Positions 47,627 to 55,045 of a DNA stretch of 64,000 bases are shown here, in pieces (position 1 is the stretch's first letter; the number at the start of each line of letters is the position of its first letter). The position numbers and the translations under genes were made by a program. This stretch comes from Salipiger bermudensis (lineage in GTDB: Bacteria > Pseudomonadota > Alphaproteobacteria > Rhodobacterales > Rhodobacteraceae): assembly GCF_020171625.1 (NCBI RefSeq), contig NZ_JAIUZY010000013.1:87252-151251 (forward strand), written 5' to 3'. The notes below the pieces were generated by a model. The model was not told where the DNA came from. It worked only from the letters and a program-made list of their open reading frames with translations, and did no database searches.

Positions 47627-47917
47627 CTTGTGCGCGGTCGGTTGCATCATAGGACAGAGCCAGACCCTGTCATGCAAAGATGTGAGCGAATGTCCTTGTG
47701 TCCGATAACGCTGAAAGGTGGTCTGCGAAAACTCCGGATGGTGGACGCGCCTCTTATCCGACGACGTAGTTTCGGTCGGCATGCCTGGTTGAAGGTCAGC
47801 TTGCGCAGCCAGCCAAGAAGCGCACCTACCCGCGGCGAAGTTCCGCTCTTCGGCCTTCCGCCCTCGTGACTTCGGTGGCGCAGCGTAAATCGAGCACATG
47901 AGGCGAACGGCAGCAAG

Positions 47918-47971
47918 GTCCGCGGTGCTGCCGCTTGGGCTATCCGCAGCGAAGGTCGGGAACGAGCCCTC
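47918..47971 (+). repeat. 54-bp direct repeat, left copy flanking the phytochrome module
   Basis: It agrees with 51144-51197 at 51 of 54 positions, and the last 35 bases (from GGGCTATCCGCAGCGAAGG) are identical. The ends GGGCT and AGCCC can pair, so each copy may fold into a hairpin. The 47627-48314 gap otherwise holds an IclR remnant and a tandem repeat. Confidence 0.85.
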
Positions 47972-47992
47972 CTACGACAATTAGTATCCTTA

Positions 47993-48184
47993 TTATTGAC
48001 TGCCGCCACCCGCATCCGACGCAAGCTCACGCATGATCTGGGCCATCTCGTCCAGACGACTGGTAGTCAGGCGGCTGCTTGGCCCGGCGAGGCTGAAGCC
48101 CGCTCGGACTTCTCCCTCGTCGCGCCCAGAAACGGCGACACAATTTCTGCCGGGAGACCAATTCTCCCGGTCGAGGGCGTGGCC
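47993..48184 (-). pseudogene. remnant of an IclR-family regulator (C-terminal end only)
   Basis: On the minus strand about 63 codons read GHALDRENWSPGRNCVAVSG, then GEVRAGFSLAGPSSRLTTSRLDEMAQIMRELA, then a stop. This matches the last beta strand and helix of IclR effector domains (usually GYAxDxEExxPGVRCVAxPV ... AALSVSGPxxRL). No helix-turn-helix or remaining effector domain is present upstream, where the frame turns into unrelated basic sequence. It is best read as the tail of a deleted regulator gene. Confidence 0.6.
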
Positions 48185-48249
48185 GCATGTAGCTAGAAAA
48201 GCCAAAAATGAGCTGATTTGACGCCTTATTCTAGGGACGCGACGTCTAG

Positions 48250-48307
48250 ATCTTGCGTGGCGCGAACCCGAAAAGTAAATCTTATGCGGCGCGTACCCAA
48301 CAAGTCG
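48250..48307 (+). repeat. 29-bp imperfect tandem repeat upstream of the bacteriophytochrome gene
   Basis: Two adjacent 29-base units, beginning ATCTTGCGTGGCGCG and ATCTTATGCGGCGCG, agree at 21 of 29 positions. They end seven bases before the phytochrome ATG and could be paired regulator sites. Confidence 0.5.
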
Positions 48308-48314
48308 CTTGTGT

Positions 48315-50537
48315 ATGGGGGGCGATCCTCGCTCCCTGAAACGCCGGAAGGTGAAGCCACTGCGAAACCAGCAACTTAGCAAAATCCAGACCTCTAGCTG
48401 TGATCAGGAACCGATCCATATTCCTGGTTCAATCCAGCCGCATGGCCTTTTGCTAATCGCCGATAGTCAGTCAGGACGGGTCTGCGGTGGTGCGGGCGAC
48501 CTAGAGGGGCGGCTGTCGGATAGCTGGCTCGGGAGTGACCTCTCGGGGCTGCTTTCCAGACCGGTGCCGCCGATGACCGAGATCGCCGCCACCGGCTCTA
48601 GCACACCTGTCGTGCTTGGACCGGTTGAGGGGCGTCATGATATTTTTCTGGCCTCGATGCACCGCTCGGGGAACTGGCTTCTCGTTGAGCTCGAACCACA
48701 GGATCAGGAGATCGTGCCAGCTCATACAGTTTTGGCAGAGCTGGAGCGCGCCGAAACCGTTTTCGAAGGAGAACAAGAGCTTACTGCGCTCTCTGATAGA
48801 GCGGCGCGAGAGTTTCGCCGCCTGACAGGTTACGGTCGCGTTATGATCTATCAGTTCCTTGAAGACGGAACCGGAACGGTCATCGCTGAGGCCAGGGACT
48901 CTGAGTTGCACTCTTTCCTGAACCATCGCTTTCCTGCGTCTGACATTCCTCGCCAAGCCAGAGAGCTTTACGTCAGGAACCGAGTTCGCGTCATTCCAGA
49001 CGCGCTTTATTCGCCTGCTGCAATCCGGGGTGATGCTCCGGCACTGGCAGAAGTGGATCTTTCGGACTGTGCATTGCGAAGCGTCTCGCCGGTTCACCTA
49101 GCATATCTCGCGAACATGAAGGTGAGAGCATCCGCGTCGGTCTCTATAGTGAAGGACGGTAAGCTGTGGGGTCTGGTGGCCTGCCACGACATGGAAGCCA
49201 AGGCCATCCCGCTCGGAACCCGCTTGGCAGCTCGCAATCTTGCCGGGAGTTTTTCACGGCAAGTGTCCGCCATGGAAGATACCCAATTCTACCGAGAGCG
49301 TCTAGCACAACGAAACGCACAAGAAAGCATTCTGCGAGACCTTGGGTCCTCTCAAGACCTTGCCTCGCTGCTTTCAAGGTCCGGCAGCATGCTGCGAAAG
49401 GCGCTCAATGCAGACGGCTTGATCGTCGTTCATGGCGACAAGGACATCTTCACGGATGGTCATACTCCCCCCGTCCAAAAGATCGCTCGGCTGATCTCTT
49501 GGGCAAGCGAGTCATCCCCACTGACCACGGCTCATACAGATCGCCTGCCTGAACTGCTGCCGGAGTTCGAAGAACACCGAAATATAGCCAGCGGCATCGT
49601 CTATGCCCGCATCGACATCGATAAGCCGATGCACTTCATTTGGCTAAGGGCGGAACAGCTTCAGCGTGTCGAATGGGCGGGCAACCCGCATAAGTCAGAC
49701 GCGACTGGTCCCAGCTCGGCGCTTACCCCCAGAGGGTCGTTCGATGCTTGGACCGAAACTGTCCGGGGCCGCTCTCATCCGTGGACGAGGGGGCAGATCG
49801 AGACTGCAACGCGGATATCCAAGTCGGTCGGAGAAGCGCACCAACATCTGCGGACACGCGCCTTGAACAGCGACCTGACACTGGCGCTACGGGACAACCA
49901 GATCCTGCTTCAGCAGAAGGATGACGTGCTTCTCGAAGCCAATCACCGGATTCAAAATTCGCTGGCCCTTGTCGGTGCTTTTCTGAGGATGCAGCTGCGG
50001 TCCTCGGATGACCGCCCCGCGGCTGAAATCATCTCAGAGGCTCAGCGCAGGATTAACGCAATCGGCCTCGTTCACCGTCGGCTTCATCAACCGGATAGCG
50101 CGCAGCGTGTCGATCTTGCGCGCTATCTTCAGGAGCTGGTTGAGGACATGATGCAGACGGGCGACGATAACTGGAGCGATGTTGTCTCACTCGATCTCTT
50201 CCCGGTGGATGTTGCGTCGGGAACTGCCGTCGGAGTTGGCCTGATCATCAATGAGCTTGTGACCAATGTTCAAAAGTATGCCTACGCAGGGTCGCCTGGG
50301 CCGGTGACAATCACGCTGCGCCCTGCGGGTGACGGGTTCAAGCTGACCGTCGATGACCGCGGCAGAGGGAAAGATGGTGACACGCGAGGTGGAGGCTTTG
50401 GCACTGCGATCATGAAGGCCATGGTCCAACGTATTGAGGCCACCATCTCAGAGAAGGACAACAGGCCAGGGCTGAGTACCACGGTCGTCGCCGGCACTGG
50501 GGCGATAGGGTTGGAAAATCCGCTGGCAGACGGATGA
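48315..50537 (+). CDS. bacteriophytochrome histidine kinase
   Basis: A red/far-red photoreceptor kinase, 740 residues. The PAS domain starts with the biliverdin-attaching Cys in SSCDQEPIHIPGSIQPHG. The GAF domain has FPASDIPRQARELY with the key Asp, then SVSPVHLAYLANMK and LWGLVACHD with both pocket His residues. The PHY domain keeps the tongue motif PRGSF. The output is an HWE/HisKA_2-type kinase (LEANHRIQNSLALVGAFLRMQ) and an ATPase domain (INELVTNVQKYAY; DDRGRGKDG). No strong ribosome binding site is seen; ATG 48315 and GTG 48351 are both possible. A single-domain response regulator follows, its likely partner. Confidence 0.92.
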   Translation: MGGDPRSLKRRKVKPLRNQQLSKIQTSSCDQEPIHIPGSIQPHGLLLIADSQSGRVCGGAGDLEGRLSDSWLGSDLSGLLSRPVPPMTEIAATGSSTPVVLGPVEGRHDIFLASMHRSGNWLLVELEPQDQEIVPAHTVLAELERAETVFEGEQELTALSDRAAREFRRLTGYGRVMIYQFLEDGTGTVIAEARDSELHSFLNHRFPASDIPRQARELYVRNRVRVIPDALYSPAAIRGDAPALAEVDLSDCALRSVSPVHLAYLANMKVRASASVSIVKDGKLWGLVACHDMEAKAIPLGTRLAARNLAGSFSRQVSAMEDTQFYRERLAQRNAQESILRDLGSSQDLASLLSRSGSMLRKALNADGLIVVHGDKDIFTDGHTPPVQKIARLISWASESSPLTTAHTDRLPELLPEFEEHRNIASGIVYARIDIDKPMHFIWLRAEQLQRVEWAGNPHKSDATGPSSALTPRGSFDAWTETVRGRSHPWTRGQIETATRISKSVGEAHQHLRTRALNSDLTLALRDNQILLQQKDDVLLEANHRIQNSLALVGAFLRMQLRSSDDRPAAEIISEAQRRINAIGLVHRRLHQPDSAQRVDLARYLQELVEDMMQTGDDNWSDVVSLDLFPVDVASGTAVGVGLIINELVTNVQKYAYAGSPGPVTITLRPAGDGFKLTVDDRGRGKDGDTRGGGFGTAIMKAMVQRIEATISEKDNRPGLSTTVVAGTGAIGLENPLADG

Positions 50538-50681
50538 CGAAGCTTCCAGCTTGGCGCTGAGCGTCACATAGCGCGGCAGCCCGTAGAAAGCGGGCAATGC
50601 TCGCTCTATGGGCTTTTTAGTTAATCGGCGGATCAAACTCCTCATGCTGGGCGTTGCTCTCGGCCAGCAGGAGAAGCGACG

Positions 50682-51092
50682 ATGTCAGAAGATTTCAAAC
50701 CTTATGCGCTCGTCGCGGACGATGATGCGTTCATCCGCATGGACAGCGCTCTCATTCTCCAAGATGCTGGCTACCGTGTTCATGAAGCGGCCAATGTCGA
50801 AGAGGCTCTCTCTATTCTGGAACGAGCCGGTGAGAGCATACAGCTTCTCTTCACGGACGTTCAGATGCCTCCCAGCAAGCGCAATGGTATTGAACTCGCG
50901 CGGCTTTGCGCCAAGGGCTGGCCGAGCATCAAGATCCTCGTTGCCTCGGGCCAAGCTGCGCCGAAGCCCGGCAATCTGCCTGAAGGCGCGATATTCATTA
51001 GTAAGCCTTTTAGCCCAGACATCGTATATGATCGGCTTCAAGAACTTCTTCCTGACGGCGCACAACCTGAGCCATTGCGGAAGAAGAGCTGA
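50682..51092 (+). CDS. single-domain response regulator (receiver only)
   Basis: A 136-residue protein consisting of one receiver domain: acidic pocket VADDDAFIR, phospho-acceptor Asp in LLFTDVQMP, and the conserved Lys in FISKPFSPD. There is no output domain, so it acts by protein contact or as a phosphate shuttle. AGGAGAAGCG precedes the ATG. It lies 144 bp downstream of the phytochrome kinase on the same strand, a frequent pairing with HWE kinases. The physiological output is unknown. Confidence 0.88.
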   Translation: MSEDFKPYALVADDDAFIRMDSALILQDAGYRVHEAANVEEALSILERAGESIQLLFTDVQMPPSKRNGIELARLCAKGWPSIKILVASGQAAPKPGNLPEGAIFISKPFSPDIVYDRLQELLPDGAQPEPLRKKS

Positions 51093-51143
51093 GAATTGTT
51101 GTTTTCCCGTATTGAAAGCAGCCGCAAAACGAAGGTTAGCTTT

Positions 51144-51197
51144 GTCCGCGATGCTGCTGCTCGGGCTATCCGCAGCGAAGGTCGGGAACGAGCCCTC
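51144..51197 (+). repeat. 54-bp direct repeat, right copy flanking the phytochrome module
   Basis: It is the partner of 47918-47971, in the same orientation about 3.2 kb away. It starts 52 bp after the response regulator stop codon. Confidence 0.85.
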
Positions 51198-51222
51198 ATT
51201 GACCGATGCTACGAGAATGAGA

Positions 51223-51603
51223 CTATAGCTTGCTTCCCTCGATCCTGATCGTAGGCATCGCATGAATGTCAAAGTCATCAAGGCAGCGAACGTTTACAGC
51301 CCAGCCATGGAACGGTGTCACCCCGCGAGCTTGCTCGGAAGACGTCGGTGCGCTTGGACGACGGAAAGGAAGGATGCCGCATGTCGGACAAAAGTAGTCT
51401 TTGCCGGTAAAAGTTCCCCATTCATAGACGGTTAACTCACTCAGTGGTGTGAGGATGCGGACACTTTTCTCAGGCACCCTGAAGATCAAGGCACCTCGCT
51501 TTCTGCAAACCGAACAATCACAGACCCGCACGTGATCGATGTCGGCAACTACTTCAAACCTCACACGACCGCAGTGGCATGCGCCTTGATAGCATTTTTC
51601 CAT
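51223..51603 (-). CDS. GFA family zinc protein (glutathione-dependent formaldehyde-activating-like)
   Basis: A 126-residue protein with the full zinc ligand set of the GFA/CENP-V fold: GACHCGRVRFEV, CDCSVCRKRGALI and FCPTCGILPF. The ATG at 51603 gives MEKCYQGACHCG; an upstream start at 51618 would add five residues. The family was named for accelerating the glutathione-formaldehyde reaction, but many members probably have other roles. It is a lone gene outside the phytochrome repeat boundary. Confidence 0.85.
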   Translation of the reverse strand: MEKCYQGACHCGRVRFEVVADIDHVRVCDCSVCRKRGALIFRVPEKSVRILTPLSELTVYEWGTFTGKDYFCPTCGILPFRRPSAPTSSEQARGVTPFHGWAVNVRCLDDFDIHAMPTIRIEGSKL

Positions 51604-51949
51604 TGCCAAAGTTTGCACGAGCGACAGTGCATTGGGAAGGTCAGATCTGTCCGCGGAGCTGACCTTGGGGCCCTAAGCGATGCTGCGGAGTGTCATGAAG
51701 GTCTGGAATAGGGGAGCTGCGCTGCGGCAACGGTGGTCTTGGCCAATGTCGGCTTTGGGCCGTGAGCGACGGCCACTGCTGCCTGCCTGCCGCACGCCCC
51801 GCTGCGTCGCCGCATGACCGCTTCGAGCCCAAACTGCCCGTGTTGGTTGTGGGAGGCTTCGCGGCCGCAGCATAGGCCCCAAAGCCGACAGGCCCTATCG
51901 GTTGCACCTGCGGCTACCGAGGCCGGAGCGACGCGCGGTGCAAGGTGCC
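51604..51949. repeat. gene-free stretch with a copy of the interspersed repeat
   Basis: About 345 bp with no supported gene. It contains GGAATAGGGGAGCTGCGCTGCGG-type sequence at about 51706 and CGCCGCATGACCGCTTCGAG then CCCAAACTGCCCG at 51809-51840. The same order of modules is found at 61580-61700. Confidence 0.65.
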
Positions 51950-52840
51950 TTATCGGCCGACATAGGAAGCCAGTTCCTCCGGCGTACCTCGGGGGAACGC
52001 GTGCTTCAGCGTGTCGAGGAAGGCCGATACCCGGGCGCTGAGCAACCTGCGGGACGGGTAAAGTGCCCAGAGCGCGATGTTGGGCGCATCGATGTCGCCC
52101 CACGAGACCAGCCTGCCAGCCGCGATGTCGTGGCTGACCAGCGAGATCGGCAACCGCGCAGCACCGACGCCTGCCCGCACCGCGTCGCGCACCATGATCA
52201 GCGATGACAGACCGAGCACCGGTTCGATCTCCAGCTTAACCGGGCCTTCGGGCGTCTTCAGCTTCCAGCCGGACCTGTCCGCGGCCGACCTCACGACCGC
52301 TGGCACGGGCGTGTCCCAGGTCCCCTTTGGCAGATCGGGCGGTGCCACGACGACAAGGTGATCATGAAGGAAGGCGCGCCCGACGAGGCTTTCGTCGGGC
52401 GAGGGGTTCACGCGGATCACCAGGTCGATCCCCTCTTCGAACATATCCACAGCGCGATCTTCGGTTGTCACCTCGAGCCGCACCTCGGGGTAGGCCAGCG
52501 CGAAGTCGGCGGCGATCTTGCCCATGGCGGTCTGCGAGAACAGGAGCGGCGCGCTGATCCGCAGCCGCCCGCGTGGCTTTTCGCCACCCGAGGCGACCGC
52601 TGCCGTCGCCTCCTCCATCTCCAGAAGCAATCGGCTGGTGCGGGAATAGAGGGCGCGCCCCTCCTCGGTCAGCTTCAGCGATCGCCCGCCACGCTCGAAC
52701 AGGCGCAGGTCCAGCGCGGCTTCAAGCTCTGCCACCCGGCGTGACAACGTGGTCTTGGGCCGGGCGGAGGCCCGCGCGGCGCGGCCGAAGCCTTCGTGCC
52801 GGGCGACAAGGGTGAAATCGGCAAGGGCGAGTAGGTCCAT
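51950..52840 (-). CDS. LysR family transcriptional regulator
   Basis: A 296-residue regulator with a helix-turn-helix at residues about 10-60 (FTLVARHEGFGRAARASARPKTTLSRRVAELEAALDLRLFERGGRSLKLTEEG) and a substrate-binding effector domain of the CrgA/DmlR type (RISAPLLFSQTAMGKIAADFA; VDMFEEGIDLVIRVNP). It diverges from an NmrA-like gene, and an inverted repeat lies between them. This geometry suggests that it controls the NmrA-DUF1857 pair and itself. Confidence 0.9.
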   Translation of the reverse strand: MDLLALADFTLVARHEGFGRAARASARPKTTLSRRVAELEAALDLRLFERGGRSLKLTEEGRALYSRTSRLLLEMEEATAAVASGGEKPRGRLRISAPLLFSQTAMGKIAADFALAYPEVRLEVTTEDRAVDMFEEGIDLVIRVNPSPDESLVGRAFLHDHLVVVAPPDLPKGTWDTPVPAVVRSAADRSGWKLKTPEGPVKLEIEPVLGLSSLIMVRDAVRAGVGAARLPISLVSHDIAAGRLVSWGDIDAPNIALWALYPSRRLLSARVSAFLDTLKHAFPRGTPEELASYVGR

Positions 52841-52880
52841 CGATCAGATCCCCCGGAATCAATGACATCGTGTACCCGAG

Positions 52881-52898
52881 CGTCCCACCAGCGGGACG
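52881..52898. promoter_or_regulatory. inverted repeat CGTCCC-N6-GGGACG, candidate operator
   Basis: Perfect 6-bp arms lie 40 bp before the LysR start and 94 bp before the divergent NmrA-like start. It may be the LysR binding site; the GC-rich arms are unusual for LysR boxes, so confidence is modest. Confidence 0.4.
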
Positions 52899-52991
52899 GC
52901 GTGTCCAGATTGCGCGTCTGTTCGCATCATTGTGGATCGATACATTCCCAAGTGTCGAAACGATGAAACACCCCCCAGACAGGAGCTTCCC

Positions 52992-53855
52992 ATGACCATC
53001 CTCGTAACAGGCGCCACCGGAAATGTCGGCCGCAATGTCGTCGACCAGCTCGTCCAGCGCGGCGCGAATGTTCGCGCGCTCGTCCGTGACCCGGCGAAGG
53101 CGACCTTCCCCGAAAGCGTCGAGATCGCCCAGGGCGACCTTCTCGATGTCGATGCGCTACGTGCCGCCTTCTCCGGCGTCTCGACCCTTTTCCTGCTGAA
53201 CGGCGTCGTGGCCGATGAATTCACCCAAGCCCTCGTGACCCTGCAGGTCGCCCGCGAGGCGGGGGTCGAGCGGATCGTCTACCTCTCGGTGATCCATGCC
53301 GATCTCTACGTGAACGTGCCGCATTTCGCCGGCAAGTTCGGGGTCGAGCGGATGATCGAAGCGATGGGGTTGAACGCCACCATCCTGCGCCCGGCCTATT
53401 TCATGGACAACGAGATCACGATCAAGGACGCAATCGCGGGCTACGGCATCTACCCGATGCCGCTTGGCACCAAGGGCATCGCGATGATCGATGCCCGCGA
53501 CATCGGCGAGATCGCCGCGATCGAGTTGATCCGTCGCGAGGAGGCCGCCGCGCCGCTGCCGACGGTCCGGATCAACCTGGTCGGTCCCGACACTCTGACC
53601 GGCGAGAGCGCCGCCGCGATCTGGTCCGACGTGCTGGGCCGCGAGATCGCCTATCCAGGCGAGGACTTCGCCGGGTTCGAACAGAACCTCCGGCAGTTCA
53701 TGCCGTCCTGGATGGCGCTCGACATGGCTCTGATGGCCGAACGCTTCGTCTCGAACGGCATGGTGCCCGAGGCAGGCGATGTCGATCGGCTCGAAGACCT
53801 GCTGGGCCGGCCCCTTCGCAGCTACCGCGACTACGCCGCCCAGATCGCGGGCTGA
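52992..53855 (+). CDS. NmrA-like NAD(P)-binding protein
   Basis: A 287-residue atypical SDR. TILVTGATGNVGRNVVDQLVQRGANVRALVRDP is the NmrA/HSCARG nucleotide-binding start, with the GxxGxxG pattern and an Arg for NADP. The Tyr-x-x-x-Lys pair is not in its classical place, as in redox-sensing family members; HFAGKFGVERMIEAMGLNATILRPAYFMDN follows. AGGAG precedes the ATG at 52992. It is followed by a DUF1857 gene, probably in one transcript under the divergent LysR. It is either a reductase or a redox sensor. Confidence 0.85.
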   Translation: MTILVTGATGNVGRNVVDQLVQRGANVRALVRDPAKATFPESVEIAQGDLLDVDALRAAFSGVSTLFLLNGVVADEFTQALVTLQVAREAGVERIVYLSVIHADLYVNVPHFAGKFGVERMIEAMGLNATILRPAYFMDNEITIKDAIAGYGIYPMPLGTKGIAMIDARDIGEIAAIELIRREEAAAPLPTVRINLVGPDTLTGESAAAIWSDVLGREIAYPGEDFAGFEQNLRQFMPSWMALDMALMAERFVSNGMVPEAGDVDRLEDLLGRPLRSYRDYAAQIAG

Positions 53856-53916
53856 TCCCTCTTATCCCCTCACAGTGGGGGCGCAATGCCCCCAACCACA
53901 CCAAAGGACCACCGCC

Positions 53917-54390
53917 ATGATCTATTCGACCGCCACCGTGCCCGTGAACCCCGCAGACGACGCCCCTCTGACCCGTGACCAGGTCTGGGCGGGGCTGGAG
54001 CTGAAGGCCCGGGATGCCCGTGAATTCCTGCCCGCAGGCCTCTGCACCCGCTGCGAAGTGACCGAGGAGACGCCGACCCACTTCGTCCGCGATGCCACCA
54101 TCGGCGGCAAGGACCTGCGCGAGATCATCGTGCTGGAGCCCGGCGGCAAGGTCACCTTCTTCCAGGCCACCGGCCCCCGCGAAGGTGCCATCGTCAACGA
54201 GATATTCGAGGACGAGACCGGCGCACTACACCTGCGCTTCTACTGCTACCTCGGCCTGCGCGACGCCGCCCCGAACGGCCCCGAAGAGCAGGCTGAACAG
54301 GCGCAGTTCGATAGCGACACCGGCTACAAGGCCGCGCTGCTGTCGACGCTCCAACGCACCCGCGCCCTTGTCGCGGAAGGGCGGCTCTGA
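53917..54390 (+). CDS. DUF1857/AtaL-like SRPBCC family protein
   Basis: A 157-residue protein beginning TVPVNPADDAPLTRDQVWAGLELKARDAREFLPAG, the hallmark of AtaL-like DUF1857 proteins of the START/SRPBCC superfamily, which bind hydrophobic ligands in a beta-sheet cavity. VLEPGGKVTFFQATGP and LRFYCYLGL are further core strands. AAAGGACC precedes the ATG at 53917. It follows the NmrA-like gene by 61 bp and ends at a large hairpin. No reaction is known. Confidence 0.8.
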   Translation: MIYSTATVPVNPADDAPLTRDQVWAGLELKARDAREFLPAGLCTRCEVTEETPTHFVRDATIGGKDLREIIVLEPGGKVTFFQATGPREGAIVNEIFEDETGALHLRFYCYLGLRDAAPNGPEEQAEQAQFDSDTGYKAALLSTLQRTRALVAEGRL

Positions 54391-54407
54391 GGCCGGGTTG
54401 CGAAACC

Positions 54408-54458
54408 CTGTCGCTGTTCCCGGTGCCCGTCCATGGGGTGCCGGGAACAGCGTGACAG
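54408..54458 (+). terminator. large hairpin after the DUF1857 gene
   Basis: CTGTTCCCGG and CCGGGAACAG form a perfect 10-bp stem, extended by CTGTC/GACAG, 18 bp after the stop codon. There is no T run, so it may act with Rho or as an mRNA stabiliser. Confidence 0.5.
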
Positions 54459-54477
54459 TCCACCGCTGCCTGGGTGA

Positions 54478-54780
54478 CTTTCATCCGGCTATCTTCGCGC
54501 TCACGGCGAACATCAGCTTTCAGCCGATATCGTTGAAATTGGGCGCGGCCCCAACGGCTGGATGACCGGGTTCTTCGCGGCCGGCGTCATGGCATTTGGC
54601 GTTCCGCCGTCCGATGTAATGGAGACAGAGTTTCTGCGACTGGTCGCTGTGCTGATCGCGCCTGCGTCCTTCGATCTGCTGCAGAACGACGAGAAGCTGC
54701 TGGCTCGGGCGGAGCGAATTAAGCGTATGCAATGCGCGCCACTGGATCATGGCGACGTTTGGCTGGAAGGTTGTGAGTGA
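54478..54780 (+). pseudogene. unrecognised gene remnant or small ORF
   Basis: After an in-frame TGA at 54475, the frame stays open for 100 codons: LSSGYLRAHGEHQLSADIVE, then IGRGPNGWMTGFFAAGVMAFGVPPSDVMETEFLRLVAVLIAP, then LDHGDVWLEGCE. The composition is protein-like (clear hydrophobic periodicity, unlike the other shadow frames here). The first ATG is only at 54562, in the middle of the similarity-like stretch, so it is probably the 3' part of a lost gene. I do not recognise the family. Confidence 0.35.
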
Positions 54781-54893
54781 TTGGCAGCAATGTCCGCACC
54801 GCAGTCGCTGGCCCAAGGTGCCGCGAAGGTCGGCACCGAGCCCTTACTACCATTTGATTGACGCCCGATCTTCCCGGCGATAGCTAGTATTCC

Positions 54894-54941
54894 ATGGAAA
54901 ACATTATCATCATCGCAATGACTTGGTGGCTGGCCTCCTGA
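54894..54941 (+). CDS. trpL: tryptophan leader peptide controlling trpS by attenuation
   Basis: A 15-residue reading frame MENIIIIAMTWWLAS ends in TGA and has two adjacent Trp codons at 54924-54929. It is immediately followed by alternative RNA stems and a terminator before trpS. A TTGACG hexamer at 54858 with a weak TAGCTA 17 bases later would place the transcript start at or next to the ATG. There is no ribosome binding site, so the peptide may be translated from a leaderless RNA, as reported for rhizobial trpL. Too short for ordinary gene callers. The role as a Trp sensor follows directly from the codon and stem arrangement; experimental proof is lacking. Confidence 0.8.
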   Translation: MENIIIIAMTWWLAS

Positions 54942-55000
54942 CAAGGTGGCCGGGTGACCAAACGCATTCCGAGGCCGCCGCATGGGCGGCCTTTTGTTTT
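54932..55000 (+). promoter_or_regulatory. trp-type transcription attenuator upstream of trpS
   Basis: Segment 1 (GGCCTCC, 54932-54938) pairs with segment 2 (GGTGGCC, 54945-54951) with one mismatch. Segment 2 also pairs over seven bases with segment 3 (GGCCGCC, 54973-54979). Segment 3 as AGGCCGCC (54972-54979) pairs perfectly over eight bases with segment 4 (GGCGGCCT, 54985-54992), followed by TTTGTTTT. Stalling at the Trp codons would mask segment 1, favour 2:3 and allow read-through into trpS. Confidence 0.8.
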
Positions 55001-55045
55001 CCGAGCTTCCCGATGCGGCGCCTCTCGTTTCATGGGAAGACAAAA

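Noticed and set aside
51641..52103. Minus-strand frames containing GLEAVMRRR-like peptides, also at 61.4 and 60.7 kb
   Set aside because: The same peptide appears wherever the GCCGCATGACNGCTTCGAGCCC repeat module occurs; it is translated repeat, not a gene family.
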